NCBI RefSeq assembly: GCF_008635795.1
Contig: NZ_VWRQ01000019.1
Span: forward strand, 79,584 to 143,583
Source of the DNA: Paenibacillus tepidiphilus
Lineage (GTDB): Bacteria; Bacillota; Bacilli; Paenibacillales; Paenibacillaceae
Length of the DNA stretch: 64,000 bases
Direction of reading: 5' to 3'
Program-made: the position numbers and the translations under genes
Shown here: positions 6,810-14,819 of the stretch, piece by piece
Layout: every line of letters starts with the position of its first letter
Numbering within the stretch: the stretch's first letter is position 1
The notes under the pieces: generated by a model
What the model was told of the DNA's origin: nothing
The model's database searches: none
Seen by the model: the letters and a program-made list of their open reading frames with translations, nothing else

Positions 6810-9725
6810 ATGCTGGTACAGAAAGTACGACGCAGCGTAAGTCTGATGATGGTATTTGCCCTGCTGCTGGGCAGTCTTATGCCGCAATTGGCATTTGGCG
6901 AGTCAGCGCAGATCAAAGACATTTCAGGTTCTTATGCGCAAAAGGAAATACAAGCATTAGTAGAAGCAGGAATCATCTCCGGGTATGAGGATCATACCTT
7001 TAAACCGACCAAGGCTATGACACGCGCCGAATTGGCAAAGATTATTGTGTTGTCCATGGGGCTGAAGGAAAACAGCAATTCGGCTGCGCCGTTTAAAGAC
7101 GTCGCCTCCAATAGCTGGTACCGCGGATACGTAGGTGCGTTGGTCGAATCCGGCATTACGCAAGGGACCTCTCCGGCGACCTTCAGTCCGGACGCAAAGG
7201 TAAGCCGCGAAGAGCTGGTTGTGTTCTTTATCCGTGCGTTTGAGCTGGAGGAGACGGCCAAGCAGCTCCCGTTGGATAGTAAGCTGTCTGACCTGTCAGA
7301 AGTATCCGAATGGGCCAAAGCAGGGATATCCCTTGCCTTTAAGAATGGCTTAATCAACGGAACTGCAGCCGGTGACGGAACGGTGCAATTCAAGCCCAAA
7401 GACTATGCGGAGCGGCAGGCTCTGGCCCGTCTGGCTTATGAATTCAACACCAACAAGTCCGTTTATGTCGAGAAATCCAAGGCGCTTCTTGATGAAGTGA
7501 CCAATCATAATGCAGTGCCTTCAGCATCGCCGACGGCAACGGCAACACCGACGCCGGCTCCGGTATCGGGAGGATCCGGCGGATCCGGCGGATCCGGCGG
7601 GACCTCTCCGGTAGTGCCGGCAACGCCAACTGCGACACCGACAGTAGCACCAACAGTAACGCCGACAGTAACACCGGCGCCAACCGCAGCGCCAACATCA
7701 ACTCCTGTACCTCCTGCGAGTCTTGGCAGCCTTCAAATGGCGGTGAATGGTGAGAATACCGATTCCATCTACGCGGATGAGGCGACAGAGGTCGTGTTCC
7801 GTGTACCCCTGGAAGGGTCCCAAACGGTAAGCAGCAGTGTCTATGAAGTGGATGCAGGCGGCAAGGTCATCTCCGAAATTACAACCCTGCATGATGATGG
7901 TCTGGAAATTCATGGGGACAGCCTTAAAGCCGATGGAGTCTACAGCGGCAAGGCAACTCTGGATCAAAGCAGCGAGGGCTACATCAATCTGCAGGTATAT
8001 ACGGGGGATGTCCCGTCAAGCACAGTCTTCAAATTGTCCGTGATTCAGCATCTTACGGCAGAGCAGCTTACGCAGTCCGCAATCATTGAGACAGGCACTC
8101 AGGATAAGCTGGAAGAGCTGGCGGCCGAATACGGCGATTTGCAGAAGGCCAAGCAGGAGACCGTCGCCTGGCTGCAAACACAGGCGGAAGTGCAGTATGC
8201 AGGTGCTTCCGAGGCCGGCGGAGGCATATGGTATGTACTGGACAGCGGAATCCTGGGCGGCATTTCTGCGGCTCCTGAGAATTCCAAAGGCCTAAGCCGC
8301 ACGGGGGCCAACACCGCTTCTGCCGATGCCATGCAGATAAGCTCGCTCTTGCAAAGTGTAGAAGAGCCTGCAGAACAAAATGTCAACACAATCGGCAGCA
8401 GCCGGGTTGCCGTCATTTCTCCATTCTCAGGCGAACTGGAATCGTCCACGGTGTATGATGCCGTGTACAATGAGTTCGTTCAATCGAGCAGCTCATTTAC
8501 GGCGGAGAGAGTGAAGGATGACTCGGCGGATGTCAGCTTCTTCAAAGGGCTGAGCAGTTATGGCGTCGTTGTTCTGGATACCCATGGAGATACTTTTTAT
8601 GATGAAAAGGTGCTCCAGTACCTGCACTCGAAATACGGTATCGACTTCAATACCGCCGGGCCGCAAGTGATGTTCCTGACCGGGGAGAAAGCGACCGCAG
8701 CATCCAAAAAAGCGTATGAGCTTGATTTGAAAAAGGGCAGACTGGCCATTATCTCCGGATATTATGCGATTACGCCATCTTTTATCACACGATACAACGA
8801 TATGATGCCGGATACGATCGTCTTCAACGGCAGCTGCCGCAGCTTCTATAACAATTCTATGGCGGATGCCTTCATCAACAACGGTGCAGGCACTTACTAT
8901 GGGTATACCGAGTATGTCAAGCTTGCCTATGATCAGGGAATTGCCCAGTCGCTGTTCGGCGCGTTGGTGAAGGAAGGCAAGACGACCCAGGAAGCCTTCC
9001 AGGCTGCTGTAGCTGCCAATGGCGCAAATGACGGCTTCGCCAAATTTGCCATGAAGGGCAGCGATATCGGCGTTAAGACTGAGGGCTTGATCAACGGAAC
9101 CTTCGAATCAGGCAACTGGATGGGCTGGAACGGCAACGGGGACGTGAGAGTGATCTCCAAGCTGGGCCCGCTGAAGCCTACGGAAGGGAATTTCATGGCA
9201 ATTATTAGTACCGGTCTTGGATTTGAGAACAATGATAACGGCGGAGTCGACCTTAACTCAAACAGCTATATTGAACAGAGCTTCCTGATTCCTGAGGGAG
9301 CGACTACCCTGTCGTTCGATTACAACTTCATCTCTGAGGAGCCGAAGGAGTTCGTCGGAACCAAATATAACGATACGTTTAAGGCCACGGTAACTTCCAG
9401 TGTCTACATTGAAACGGCTGCGCTCGTTACCTCCCATCTCTTTGGGGGAGATACGGTAACCAAGAGCGTCTACGGTGAGGAATCCGTAATTATCGGCTTT
9501 GAATCCATTAACGATTCGACAATGTACTGGATTGATGAGAATCAGGTGGCGATAGACTTCTACGGCGGTGACTCCACCGCATATATGACCAACTGGAAGC
9601 ATGTGGAGTTTGACGTAAGCCAATTTGCCGGCAAGGCTTCGATTGTGCTTCGCTTCCACGTATGGGATCAGGGTGACAGTGTGTATGATACAGCAATCCT
9701 GATCGACAATATTATTGTGAAGTAA
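6810..9725 (+). CDS. SLH-anchored surface protein with caspase-like (clan CD) core
   Basis: Secreted protein of 971 residues. Order: signal peptide (about 1-30), three SLH domains (about 35-85, 93-145, 157-211) that anchor to the cell-wall polymer, a Thr/Pro- and Gly/Ser-rich linker (about 235-305), and a beta-rich domain. A segment with GVVVLDTHGDTF (His 592) and DTIVFNGSCRSF (Cys 676) fits the clan CD peptidase pattern: hydrophobic strand then His-Gly, hydrophobic strand then Cys, as in gingipains, clostripain and caspases. The C-terminal part (about 765-971, from NGTFESGNWMGW) looks like a carbohydrate-binding-like jelly roll. Peptidase activity is inferred, not shown. The start at 6810 is preceded by GAAGGGGTG; an upstream TTG was rejected. 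A terminator follows. Confidence 0.85.
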   Translation: MLVQKVRRSVSLMMVFALLLGSLMPQLAFGESAQIKDISGSYAQKEIQALVEAGIISGYEDHTFKPTKAMTRAELAKIIVLSMGLKENSNSAAPFKDVASNSWYRGYVGALVESGITQGTSPATFSPDAKVSREELVVFFIRAFELEETAKQLPLDSKLSDLSEVSEWAKAGISLAFKNGLINGTAAGDGTVQFKPKDYAERQALARLAYEFNTNKSVYVEKSKALLDEVTNHNAVPSASPTATATPTPAPVSGGSGGSGGSGGTSPVVPATPTATPTVAPTVTPTVTPAPTAAPTSTPVPPASLGSLQMAVNGENTDSIYADEATEVVFRVPLEGSQTVSSSVYEVDAGGKVISEITTLHDDGLEIHGDSLKADGVYSGKATLDQSSEGYINLQVYTGDVPSSTVFKLSVIQHLTAEQLTQSAIIETGTQDKLEELAAEYGDLQKAKQETVAWLQTQAEVQYAGASEAGGGIWYVLDSGILGGISAAPENSKGLSRTGANTASADAMQISSLLQSVEEPAEQNVNTIGSSRVAVISPFSGELESSTVYDAVYNEFVQSSSSFTAERVKDDSADVSFFKGLSSYGVVVLDTHGDTFYDEKVLQYLHSKYGIDFNTAGPQVMFLTGEKATAASKKAYELDLKKGRLAIISGYYAITPSFITRYNDMMPDTIVFNGSCRSFYNNSMADAFINNGAGTYYGYTEYVKLAYDQGIAQSLFGALVKEGKTTQEAFQAAVAANGANDGFAKFAMKGSDIGVKTEGLINGTFESGNWMGWNGNGDVRVISKLGPLKPTEGNFMAIISTGLGFENNDNGGVDLNSNSYIEQSFLIPEGATTLSFDYNFISEEPKEFVGTKYNDTFKATVTSSVYIETAALVTSHLFGGDTVTKSVYGEESVIIGFESINDSTMYWIDENQVAIDFYGGDSTAYMTNWKHVEFDVSQFAGKASIVLRFHVWDQGDSVYDTAILIDNIIVK

Positions 9726-9773
9726 CAGAGCAGTTCAGGTAAGAGAGCAGCGTCTGGGGACGGACCAGACAAT

Positions 9774-9816
9774 AAACGGCTGGATCAGGGGATGTCCTTG
9801 AACCAGCCGTTTTTTT
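9774..9816 (+). terminator. Rho-independent terminator of the SLH protein gene
   Basis: AAACGGCTGG pairs with CCAGCCGTTT around a 19-nt loop, followed by a T-run. Confidence 0.9.
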
Positions 9817-9923
9817 GAGGGAATCTGGCGGATTAAATTCCGCTGAATGGAGCATGGTAAGGGCAGGCAGGTTCATCCCGGCTTACTTACGGATCACGGA
9901 CTTCTTGCCGTGCAGGCAGCCGC

Positions 9924-9966
9924 AGGACATATGTCCTTTATGTGCCGCATCAAATGCGTTTAAATA
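9924..9966 (+). promoter_or_regulatory. Palindromic operator AGGACATATGTCCT plus -10
   Basis: Perfect 14-bp palindrome at 9924-9937, with a -10-like TAAATA at 9961-9966. The distance from palindrome centre to -10 centre is 33 bp, which fits a Crp/Fnr class II activator site near -41.5. An identical core with the same spacing lies before 10562. Confidence 0.7.
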
Positions 9967-10002
9967 CATAGAGACTGGCAAGGACATCGAGGAGGGATTC
10001 AT

Positions 10003-10404
10003 ATGAGCGGAAATATTGACAAAGTAGCCTGGATTCACGTAGTGGACGGCAAGGTACTGGGCGCCCGCTCCAAGGGCAAGGACACCTGGTACTTTCCCGG
10101 CGGTAAACGGGAGACAGGGGAGACGGATGAGCAGACGCTGATCCGCGAAATCGAAGAAGAGCTGAGCGTGCGCATCAAGCCGGAGAGCATCCGGCCGTTC
10201 GGGCGCTTTGAAGCGGCGGCGCACGGCAAGGCGGAAGGCGTCAATGTCGTGATGACCTGCCTGAGCGCGGACTATGAAGGTGAATTGGCACCGGCTGCTG
10301 AGATTGAAGAGCTTGGATGGCTGGATTCCAGTGACCGCGATAAGGTATCTGCGGTGAGCCGGCTTATTTTTGACCGGCTGCAGGAAATGAAGCTGCTCTC
10401 ATAG
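10003..10404 (+). CDS. Nudix hydrolase
   Basis: Protein of 133 residues that hydrolyses a nucleoside-diphosphate-linked substrate. The Nudix box GGKRETGETDEQTLI plus REIEEELSV keeps the metal-binding Glu residues; the usual Gly near its end is Ser. The N-terminus (VAWIHVVDGKVLGARSKGKDTWYFPGG) is typical of small MutT-like enzymes. The substrate is unknown. GGAGGG precedes the ATG at good distance. A terminator follows, so it is probably monocistronic, but the shared operator suggests co-regulation with the neighbouring transporter and Crp/Fnr genes. Confidence 0.92.
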   Translation: MSGNIDKVAWIHVVDGKVLGARSKGKDTWYFPGGKRETGETDEQTLIREIEEELSVRIKPESIRPFGRFEAAAHGKAEGVNVVMTCLSADYEGELAPAAEIEELGWLDSSDRDKVSAVSRLIFDRLQEMKLLS

Positions 10405-10414
10405 CGTGGATTGC

Positions 10415-10456
10415 AAGCCCGCCTGCCGGCCGTCCGCCGGCTGAAGGCGGGCTTTT
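10415..10456 (+). terminator. Terminator after the Nudix gene
   Basis: AAGCCCGCCT pairs with AGGCGGGCTT, with an inner GCCGGC stem, followed by TTTT. Confidence 0.85.
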
Positions 10457-10484
10457 CGCGCGAGCGGCGCTCGATTTTGAAATA

Positions 10485-10528
10485 AAGGACATATGTCCTT
10501 CCTTAATAGCTGCCGGATGCCGTTTAAT
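10485..10528 (+). promoter_or_regulatory. Second copy of the palindromic operator plus -10
   Basis: AAGGACATATGTCCTT (10485-10500) is a 16-bp perfect palindrome with the same core as at 9924. The -10-like TTTAAT at 10523-10528 is again 33 bp from centre to centre. It drives the ydcZ-type/crp/ydcZ-type operon. Confidence 0.7.
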
Positions 10529-10561
10529 AAGAACTGAGATGATATAGAGGAGAGACCGAAG

Positions 10562-10987
10562 ATGAGAGGGATTATATTCGCCATACTGGCGGGAGCCTGC
10601 ATAACGCTGCAAGGCGTAGCCAATGCCCGGATCAGTCAGGACATCGGCACCTGGCAGGCCGCTACCGTTACACAATTCACCGGATTTATTCTGGCGCTGG
10701 TCATTCTGCTGTTCGCCCGCGATGGCCGCAAGCAAGGCTTTAAAGAGGTAAAGCCGCTGTATTTGTTCGGGGGTGCCTTTGCCGCCATTATTATTTTCAG
10801 CGAAGTGACTGCGATTCAGAATATCGGGGTGACGCTGTCCATATCGGCGTTGCTGATTGCCCAGCTGTTCCTGACCTTTGTCATCGACAGCCGGGGCTGG
10901 TTCGGTGTTATCAAGCAAAAAATGCGCTTGCCGCAGTTCATCGGCATTGGCCTTATGATCGCGGGTGTTATTATTCTCAAGCTGTAA
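10562..10987 (+). CDS. YdcZ-family (DUF606) small DMT transporter
   Basis: Inner-membrane protein of 141 residues with about five hydrophobic helices. The opening MRGIIFAILAGACITLQGVANARIS is diagnostic of the DMT_YdcZ family (PF04657), a half-size member of the drug/metabolite transporter superfamily. Such short proteins are thought to work as dimers. A second member lies two genes downstream (11752), so the two may form a heterodimeric exporter. The substrate is unknown. It is the first gene of an operon with the Crp/Fnr regulator, and GAGGAGAG precedes the start. Confidence 0.88.
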   Translation: MRGIIFAILAGACITLQGVANARISQDIGTWQAATVTQFTGFILALVILLFARDGRKQGFKEVKPLYLFGGAFAAIIIFSEVTAIQNIGVTLSISALLIAQLFLTFVIDSRGWFGVIKQKMRLPQFIGIGLMIAGVIILKL

Positions 10988-11026
10988 GGCGGCAGTAGAC
11001 GGATCAGAAGGAAAGGACGCTGTGCC

Positions 11027-11737
11027 ATGAAAGAGATAACAGACCGGGAGCGGATCGCCGATTATTTGCGGATGCACGGTTTGGGGGAGATTTTTGCCGG
11101 GGAATTGCAGAAGCATCTGATGCTGGTCAGCTTCGCGGCTGGTGAGCATATCTGCATCAAGGGCGACCCTTCGGAGAAGCTCTATGTACTGGTAAAGGGC
11201 AAGCTCAAGGTTTACACGACATCGGCCGAAGGCAAAACCTTGATTATCGGCTTCAAATCACCGCTGGAGCTGATCGGAGATATAGAATATATCCAGTGTA
11301 CGGAAATGCTGAACACGGTTGAAGCGGTGTCGCCGGTGCTCATGCTGGCCATCAATTACCGGCTGCTGCGGCAGTATGGACAGGATCACTTGCCTCTGCT
11401 GCAATTCCTGCTGAAGGTTATTACCGAGAAGTTCTACCGGAAATCGCATTTCCTGAGCCTGAATCTGATGCATCCGGTAGAGGTCCGGCTGGCCAGCTAT
11501 CTGCTCTCCATCACTTATGACGAGTCGAGTCCGGAATTTACAGGCCGGCTTAGCACGATCAGTCTGACGGATACGGCCAATTTCATCGGCACCAGCTACC
11601 GGCATTTGAACCGGGTCATTCAGAAGCTGGCCGCACAGGGCCTCATTGAACGCAGTAAAGGATTCATCTTGGTTAAAGACAGAGAGGGTCTCGGCAGGCT
11701 TGCCGGACGCAATATTTATGAAGAATGGAATGGATGA
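11027..11737 (+). CDS. Crp/Fnr-family transcriptional regulator (YeiL-like)
   Basis: Regulator of 236 residues: a cyclic-nucleotide-binding-like beta-barrel (FAAGEHICIKGDPSEKLYVLVKGKLKVY) and a C-terminal winged helix with recognition region GTSYRHLNRVIQKLAAQGLI. The contact positions differ from FNR/CRP (their Glu-x-x-Ser-Arg pattern reads Arg-x-x-Asn-Arg here), so a target unlike TGTGA-N6-TCACA is expected. No N-terminal Fe-S cysteine cluster is seen. It sits between two YdcZ-type transporters. The palindrome AGGACATATGTCCT at class II distance before this operon and before the Nudix gene is its likely target, by inference. Confidence 0.88.
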   Translation: MKEITDRERIADYLRMHGLGEIFAGELQKHLMLVSFAAGEHICIKGDPSEKLYVLVKGKLKVYTTSAEGKTLIIGFKSPLELIGDIEYIQCTEMLNTVEAVSPVLMLAINYRLLRQYGQDHLPLLQFLLKVITEKFYRKSHFLSLNLMHPVEVRLASYLLSITYDESSPEFTGRLSTISLTDTANFIGTSYRHLNRVIQKLAAQGLIERSKGFILVKDREGLGRLAGRNIYEEWNG

Positions 11738-11751
11738 AGGAGTGAAACAGT

Positions 11752-12255
11752 ATGGTAATCGGACTTATTCTGGCTATGATCGCGGGGGCGCTGGTCAGTT
11801 TGCAAAATATTTTTAACACTAAGGTCAATCAGCATACCGGCTCGTGGTCGACGACCACGCTGGTGCTGGGCATGGGGTTCATCGCGTCGCTGGTGATGGG
11901 GCTGATCTTTGAGGGGGCGGATATGTTCACCCTGCGTCACATGGAGCTCTGGTACTGGTTCAGCGGTATCATCGGCGTCGGCGTCGTCATCTGTCTGGTG
12001 CAGGCCACGAAGCTGCTCGGCGCAACGTATGCCATCTCGATTGTCCTGACGGCCCAGCTCGGTACGGCGCTGCTGTGGGACTCGCTCGGCTGGCTCGGGC
12101 TGGAGAAGGTGCCGTTCACATGGAATCAGCTGATCGGCGTGCTCGTCATCGTCGGCGGCATCCTAGTCTTCAAGCTCGGCGGGGGCAACGGGACGGATGA
12201 GGAGCCCGCAAAGAACGCCAAGCCCAAGCAGCGCAAGGCGCTGCAGGCGAAATAA
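11752..12255 (+). CDS. YdcZ-family (DUF606) small DMT transporter, second partner
   Basis: Membrane protein of 167 residues in the same family as the gene at 10562 (MIAGALVSLQNIFNTKVNQHTGSW opening), with about five helices and a Lys-rich cytoplasmic tail (residues about 145-167). It starts 14 bases after the regulator stop with ribosome site AAGGAG, so it belongs to the same operon. The paired layout suggests that the two half-transporters work together under the regulator between them. A terminator follows at 12290. Confidence 0.88.
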   Translation: MVIGLILAMIAGALVSLQNIFNTKVNQHTGSWSTTTLVLGMGFIASLVMGLIFEGADMFTLRHMELWYWFSGIIGVGVVICLVQATKLLGATYAISIVLTAQLGTALLWDSLGWLGLEKVPFTWNQLIGVLVIVGGILVFKLGGGNGTDEEPAKNAKPKQRKALQAK

Positions 12256-12289
12256 CAGGCTGCAGACTGAACAGTTTGCAGGAAGAATA

Positions 12290-12328
12290 AAGCCAGGTCA
12301 GCGCCGTATCGTGGTGCGGACCTGGCTT
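12290..12328 (+). terminator. Terminator of the YdcZ/Crp operon
   Basis: AAGCCAGGTC pairs with GACCTGGCTT, followed by a moderately T-rich GTTGCTGTT. Confidence 0.75.
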
Positions 12329-12550
12329 GTTGCTGTTATCATCTTACCGGATAAACCCGGAGAGTGAACCCGGAGAGGATGTCGGACTTCCGATTTCGGC
12401 CGTTGTGCCGCCGTGGAATTCTCCATTTCGGCTTCTTTTAGGAGCCTGATCCGGCGGCAGCATATGCTTCCGATACCAGCTTGCGGCGACAAATTCAGGT
12501 GGCCAATTTCGCGCCTCCGATTCCAAGCTTACTTTTGTTCAAAGTGATCG
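12329..12550. other. Non-coding stretch, nothing recognised
   Basis: Between the terminator and repeat copy B. Short open frames exist, but none has a ribosome site or a recognisable protein. After the repeat, 12738-12849 is also featureless. Confidence 0.5.
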
Positions 12551-12737
12551 TTAGTTGGAAAATCGCCACTTAATATTATCTATGGGGAGCTGTTTAACAC
12601 ATCTAGTTGGAAAACCGCCACTTAATATGGGGTGAAATGGATCATTGCGCTATTATCGCCGGAATTAGGTGGCGATAATCGAACTAGATGCCTTAAAACC
12701 GTAAAAACAGCAGAATTAGTGTGCGAAAATCCAACTA
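12551..12737 (+). repeat. Dispersed modular intergenic repeat, copy B
   Basis: Module TTAGTTGGAAAATCGCCACT appears twice (from 12551 and from 12603), then the inverted module GGTGGCGATAATCGAACTA, then AATTAGTGTGCGAAAATCCA. Same order and polarity as copies A and C. It lies between convergent genes. Confidence 0.88.
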
Positions 12738-12849
12738 TATACGCTGTACTTTTGAAATTCACATCAGATTAGGTCGTACAGCGGTGAATGTTTGGAGTTC
12801 CCGCCGCTGCCCGCCCCCAGATTCTACATCAAACCGCTATCAGAGCCGC

Positions 12850-13896
12850 TTAAACCGGCCCGAGACTGGGCGCCTTGCTGCCAAGCAGCGAGCTGCGCCA
12901 TCTGGTGTACGCCGTCCAGGCTGCGCCGTTGTCCAGCAGCTCCTTGCAGGTATACACGCCTTCCTCGATGGAGTTCACCTTGCCGGCCAGATGCAGGCGC
13001 GCAGCGCCGTTCAGCAGCGTCTGATTATAGAAGGCCATGTGGCCGGCTCCCTGCAGCACCGCTTCGGCCGTCTGCAGCTGAAGCCGGGCGTTCCATTCGA
13101 GCACGGGCACTTCGCACTCCAGTCCGAGCGCTTCAGGATCGATCAGATCGAGCTCAGCCCGGCCGCCGGCAATGCGGTAGACCCGGTTCGGACGGTCGAT
13201 GTAAAGATCCTCCGAGCCTTCCACACCTTGTACGACAAGCGCCTGCTGATAGCCGAGCTTCACAATCAGCCGGGACATCCGGTCGAACACAGTGTTGTGG
13301 AAGATGCCAATCACAAGCGACGGGGAGCAGGAGTAGTCGATCAGCTTCTCGGCCGTATTGAAGATGGTGCGCATTCCGATATCAACGCGCAGGTCGCGCA
13401 AAGCATCCAGTGCCGGGCACCATACCTCGGGCCGGGCGAACAGTACACCGCCGCTGCGGGCGGCTTCAATGGCCGCAGCCCGGCCCAGTCCGGCAGGGTC
13501 TATACCGGATTCGCGAAGGAGGTCCTGCAGCGTTACGCCCCATTTCGGGGGCAGCGCAGGCGCACCGTGCAGCGTTACGGGCAGACCGACAGCTGCGAGC
13601 AGAAAGGCTACCGGGAAGGTGGCAATGAAGGAATGCTTCCGGCCGTCATAAGGGCCGGCGCAGTCCAGCCCTTCGTGGACGGGCTCCCGGTGGGCGTACC
13701 GCCGGCAGACGGCGACGAATGCCTCCAGCTCCTCGATGCTCTCCAGCTTCATCCGCTCGGCAATCAGGAACGCGCCTACCTGCACGGGCGATGCGCTGCC
13801 GCTGAGGATAGCCTCTGCAGCATATTCCGCTTCCTCGTAATTTAGATCCCGGGCTCCGCGTTTTCCTCTGGCCACTTCCTTCAATATATTGATCAT
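12850..13896 (-). CDS. TrpD2/YbiB-like glycosyltransferase-fold protein
   Basis: Protein of 348 residues with the anthranilate-phosphoribosyltransferase fold: an N-terminal helical domain (about 1-70), then an alpha/beta domain. The PRPP-binding GTGGD of true TrpD is replaced by AGPYDGRKHSF, as in TrpD2/YbiB proteins, so tryptophan synthesis is unlikely; E. coli YbiB is known to bind nucleic acid. It starts 12 bases after the ANTAR-regulator stop with ribosome site AAGGAG, so the two are an operon. Its role may concern the RNA-based control of nitrite reduction, which is inference from context. Confidence 0.8.
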   Translation of the reverse strand: MINILKEVARGKRGARDLNYEEAEYAAEAILSGSASPVQVGAFLIAERMKLESIEELEAFVAVCRRYAHREPVHEGLDCAGPYDGRKHSFIATFPVAFLLAAVGLPVTLHGAPALPPKWGVTLQDLLRESGIDPAGLGRAAAIEAARSGGVLFARPEVWCPALDALRDLRVDIGMRTIFNTAEKLIDYSCSPSLVIGIFHNTVFDRMSRLIVKLGYQQALVVQGVEGSEDLYIDRPNRVYRIAGGRAELDLIDPEALGLECEVPVLEWNARLQLQTAEAVLQGAGHMAFYNQTLLNGAARLHLAGKVNSIEEGVYTCKELLDNGAAWTAYTRWRSSLLGSKAPSLGPV

Positions 13897-13908
13897 CGTA
13901 TTAGCTCC

Positions 13909-14505
13909 TTAGGTTTGATCCTGCAGCAATTGGTAGACCTTGACGATCGAGGTGGCGACATCGACCATCCGTTTGCGCTCGTTCATTGCCTGCTTGCGCA
14001 GCAGATCGTAGGCTTCCGATTCACTGATATTCTTGGCTTTGGACAGAATACCCTTGGCCATATCGATCCATTTGCGTTCCTCAATCCGGGAGAGTAGCTG
14101 TTCCCGCTCCCGCTGCCATTCCTGCCGCTCTATGCTGCTGCGGGCGCTGAAATGCAGAATCCAGTGAATCTCCGGCGGCTGCATGGCGGGGGAGAGAATG
14201 CCGTCCACAATGATATTCTCGTCGCAGGCCGAAGCCGACAGGTTTGCGCTGTGCCTCGTGCACCACCAGAGAATAGGAGTGGCCTTGTACTGCAGCAGTT
14301 CCGCTCTCCAGGCCATCAGCCCGGTAACCGGCAGGTGCAGGATGGAGGCATCCGCGTCGCCAAGCAGCGGCAGCGCCTCCTCCAGTGAAGCGGCCGTATG
14401 CACGACATAGCCGCAGGCACGGAGGAGCGGGCCGGGGCTATCCGGAGAGCGCGCTTCTGCGTAATTCTCTGTTATAGCCTGATTGATAACCAACAGGGAA
14501 TGCAT
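13909..14505 (-). CDS. ANTAR-domain antitermination regulator (NasT-like)
   Basis: Protein of 198 residues: an N-terminal receiver-like domain (about 1-120, phospho-acceptor region degenerate), a short coiled coil (about 125-150) and a C-terminal ANTAR domain (WIDMAKGILSKAKNISESEAYDLLRKQAMNERKRMVDVATSI). ANTAR domains bind paired hexaloop RNA hairpins and prevent transcription termination. Such a hairpin pair lies in the divergent nir leader. The start at 14505 has AAAGGAGCG at 7 nt; an ATG 21 bases upstream lacks a ribosome site. Its promoter probably lies under the GlnR/TnrA-type box at 14579. Confidence 0.9.
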   Translation of the reverse strand: MHSLLVINQAITENYAEARSPDSPGPLLRACGYVVHTAASLEEALPLLGDADASILHLPVTGLMAWRAELLQYKATPILWWCTRHSANLSASACDENIIVDGILSPAMQPPEIHWILHFSARSSIERQEWQREREQLLSRIEERKWIDMAKGILSKAKNISESEAYDLLRKQAMNERKRMVDVATSIVKVYQLLQDQT

Positions 14506-14578
14506 AGAGTAACGCTCCTTTTGCACCTTAATGATTCACGTCTTAGGCAATTTAACGAGCCTTTAAAATAGTTATCAA

Positions 14579-14595
14579 TGTTATATTATATAACA
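14579..14595. promoter_or_regulatory. GlnR/TnrA-type operator
   Basis: TGTTATATTATATAACA matches TGTNA-N7-TNACA exactly and is a perfect palindrome. On the minus strand it directly abuts a candidate -35 TTGATA (17-bp spacer, -10 TTAAAT) of the ANTAR-regulator promoter, an activating position. A weaker match overlaps the nir -35 at 14642-14658. Confidence 0.75.
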
Positions 14596-14652
14596 CAATA
14601 ATCGGTGAATTGTCGATAAATTAATTAAATAAAAATTTATATGTCACAATTA

Positions 14653-14682
14653 TTGACGTTACACTCTATCCTGTTGTATAGT
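14653..14682 (+). promoter_or_regulatory. Promoter of the nir operon
   Basis: TTGACG (14653-14658), an 18-bp spacer and TATAGT (14677-14682). Transcription would start near 14689 and give a leader of about 170 nt before nirB. Confidence 0.65.
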
Positions 14683-14707
14683 CGATGTAGTTAAATGAAT
14701 CATCAAA

Positions 14708-14819
14708 CGGATACAATGGCGTATCCGGCTTGAAGCGGCAATGGCGCCTGCTTTCACATTATTAAGCACCGGGAACAGTATGTTCTGCGGGTCTGCTGAG
14801 AATGTGTAGCGGGCTTTTT
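14708..14819 (+). promoter_or_regulatory. ANTAR-type two-hairpin leader with overlapping terminator
   Basis: Hairpin P1: CGGATAC / GTATCCG (14708-14714, 14721-14727) closes hexaloop AATGGC. Five nt later, P2: AAGCGGC / GCCTGCTT (14733-14739, 14746-14753, one bulged T) closes the same hexaloop AATGGC. Both loops have A at position 1 and G at position 4, the known ANTAR rule. The 3' arm of P2 continues into GCCTGCTTTCACATT (14746-14760), which can instead pair with AATGTGTAGCGGGC (14801-14814) followed by five T: a terminator. P2 and the terminator are mutually exclusive, so ANTAR binding should allow read-through into nirB. Confidence 0.85.

Noticed and set aside
12298..12526. Short minus-strand frames between terminator and repeat B
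   Set aside because: No ribosome site, weak start codons, no similarity I recognise.
12721..13845. Plus-strand open frame of about 370 codons
   Set aside because: Antisense to the TrpD2-like gene, which has family motifs and an operon context.
12850..13896. Annotation as TrpD of tryptophan synthesis
   Set aside because: The GTGGD PRPP motif is replaced and no trp genes are near.
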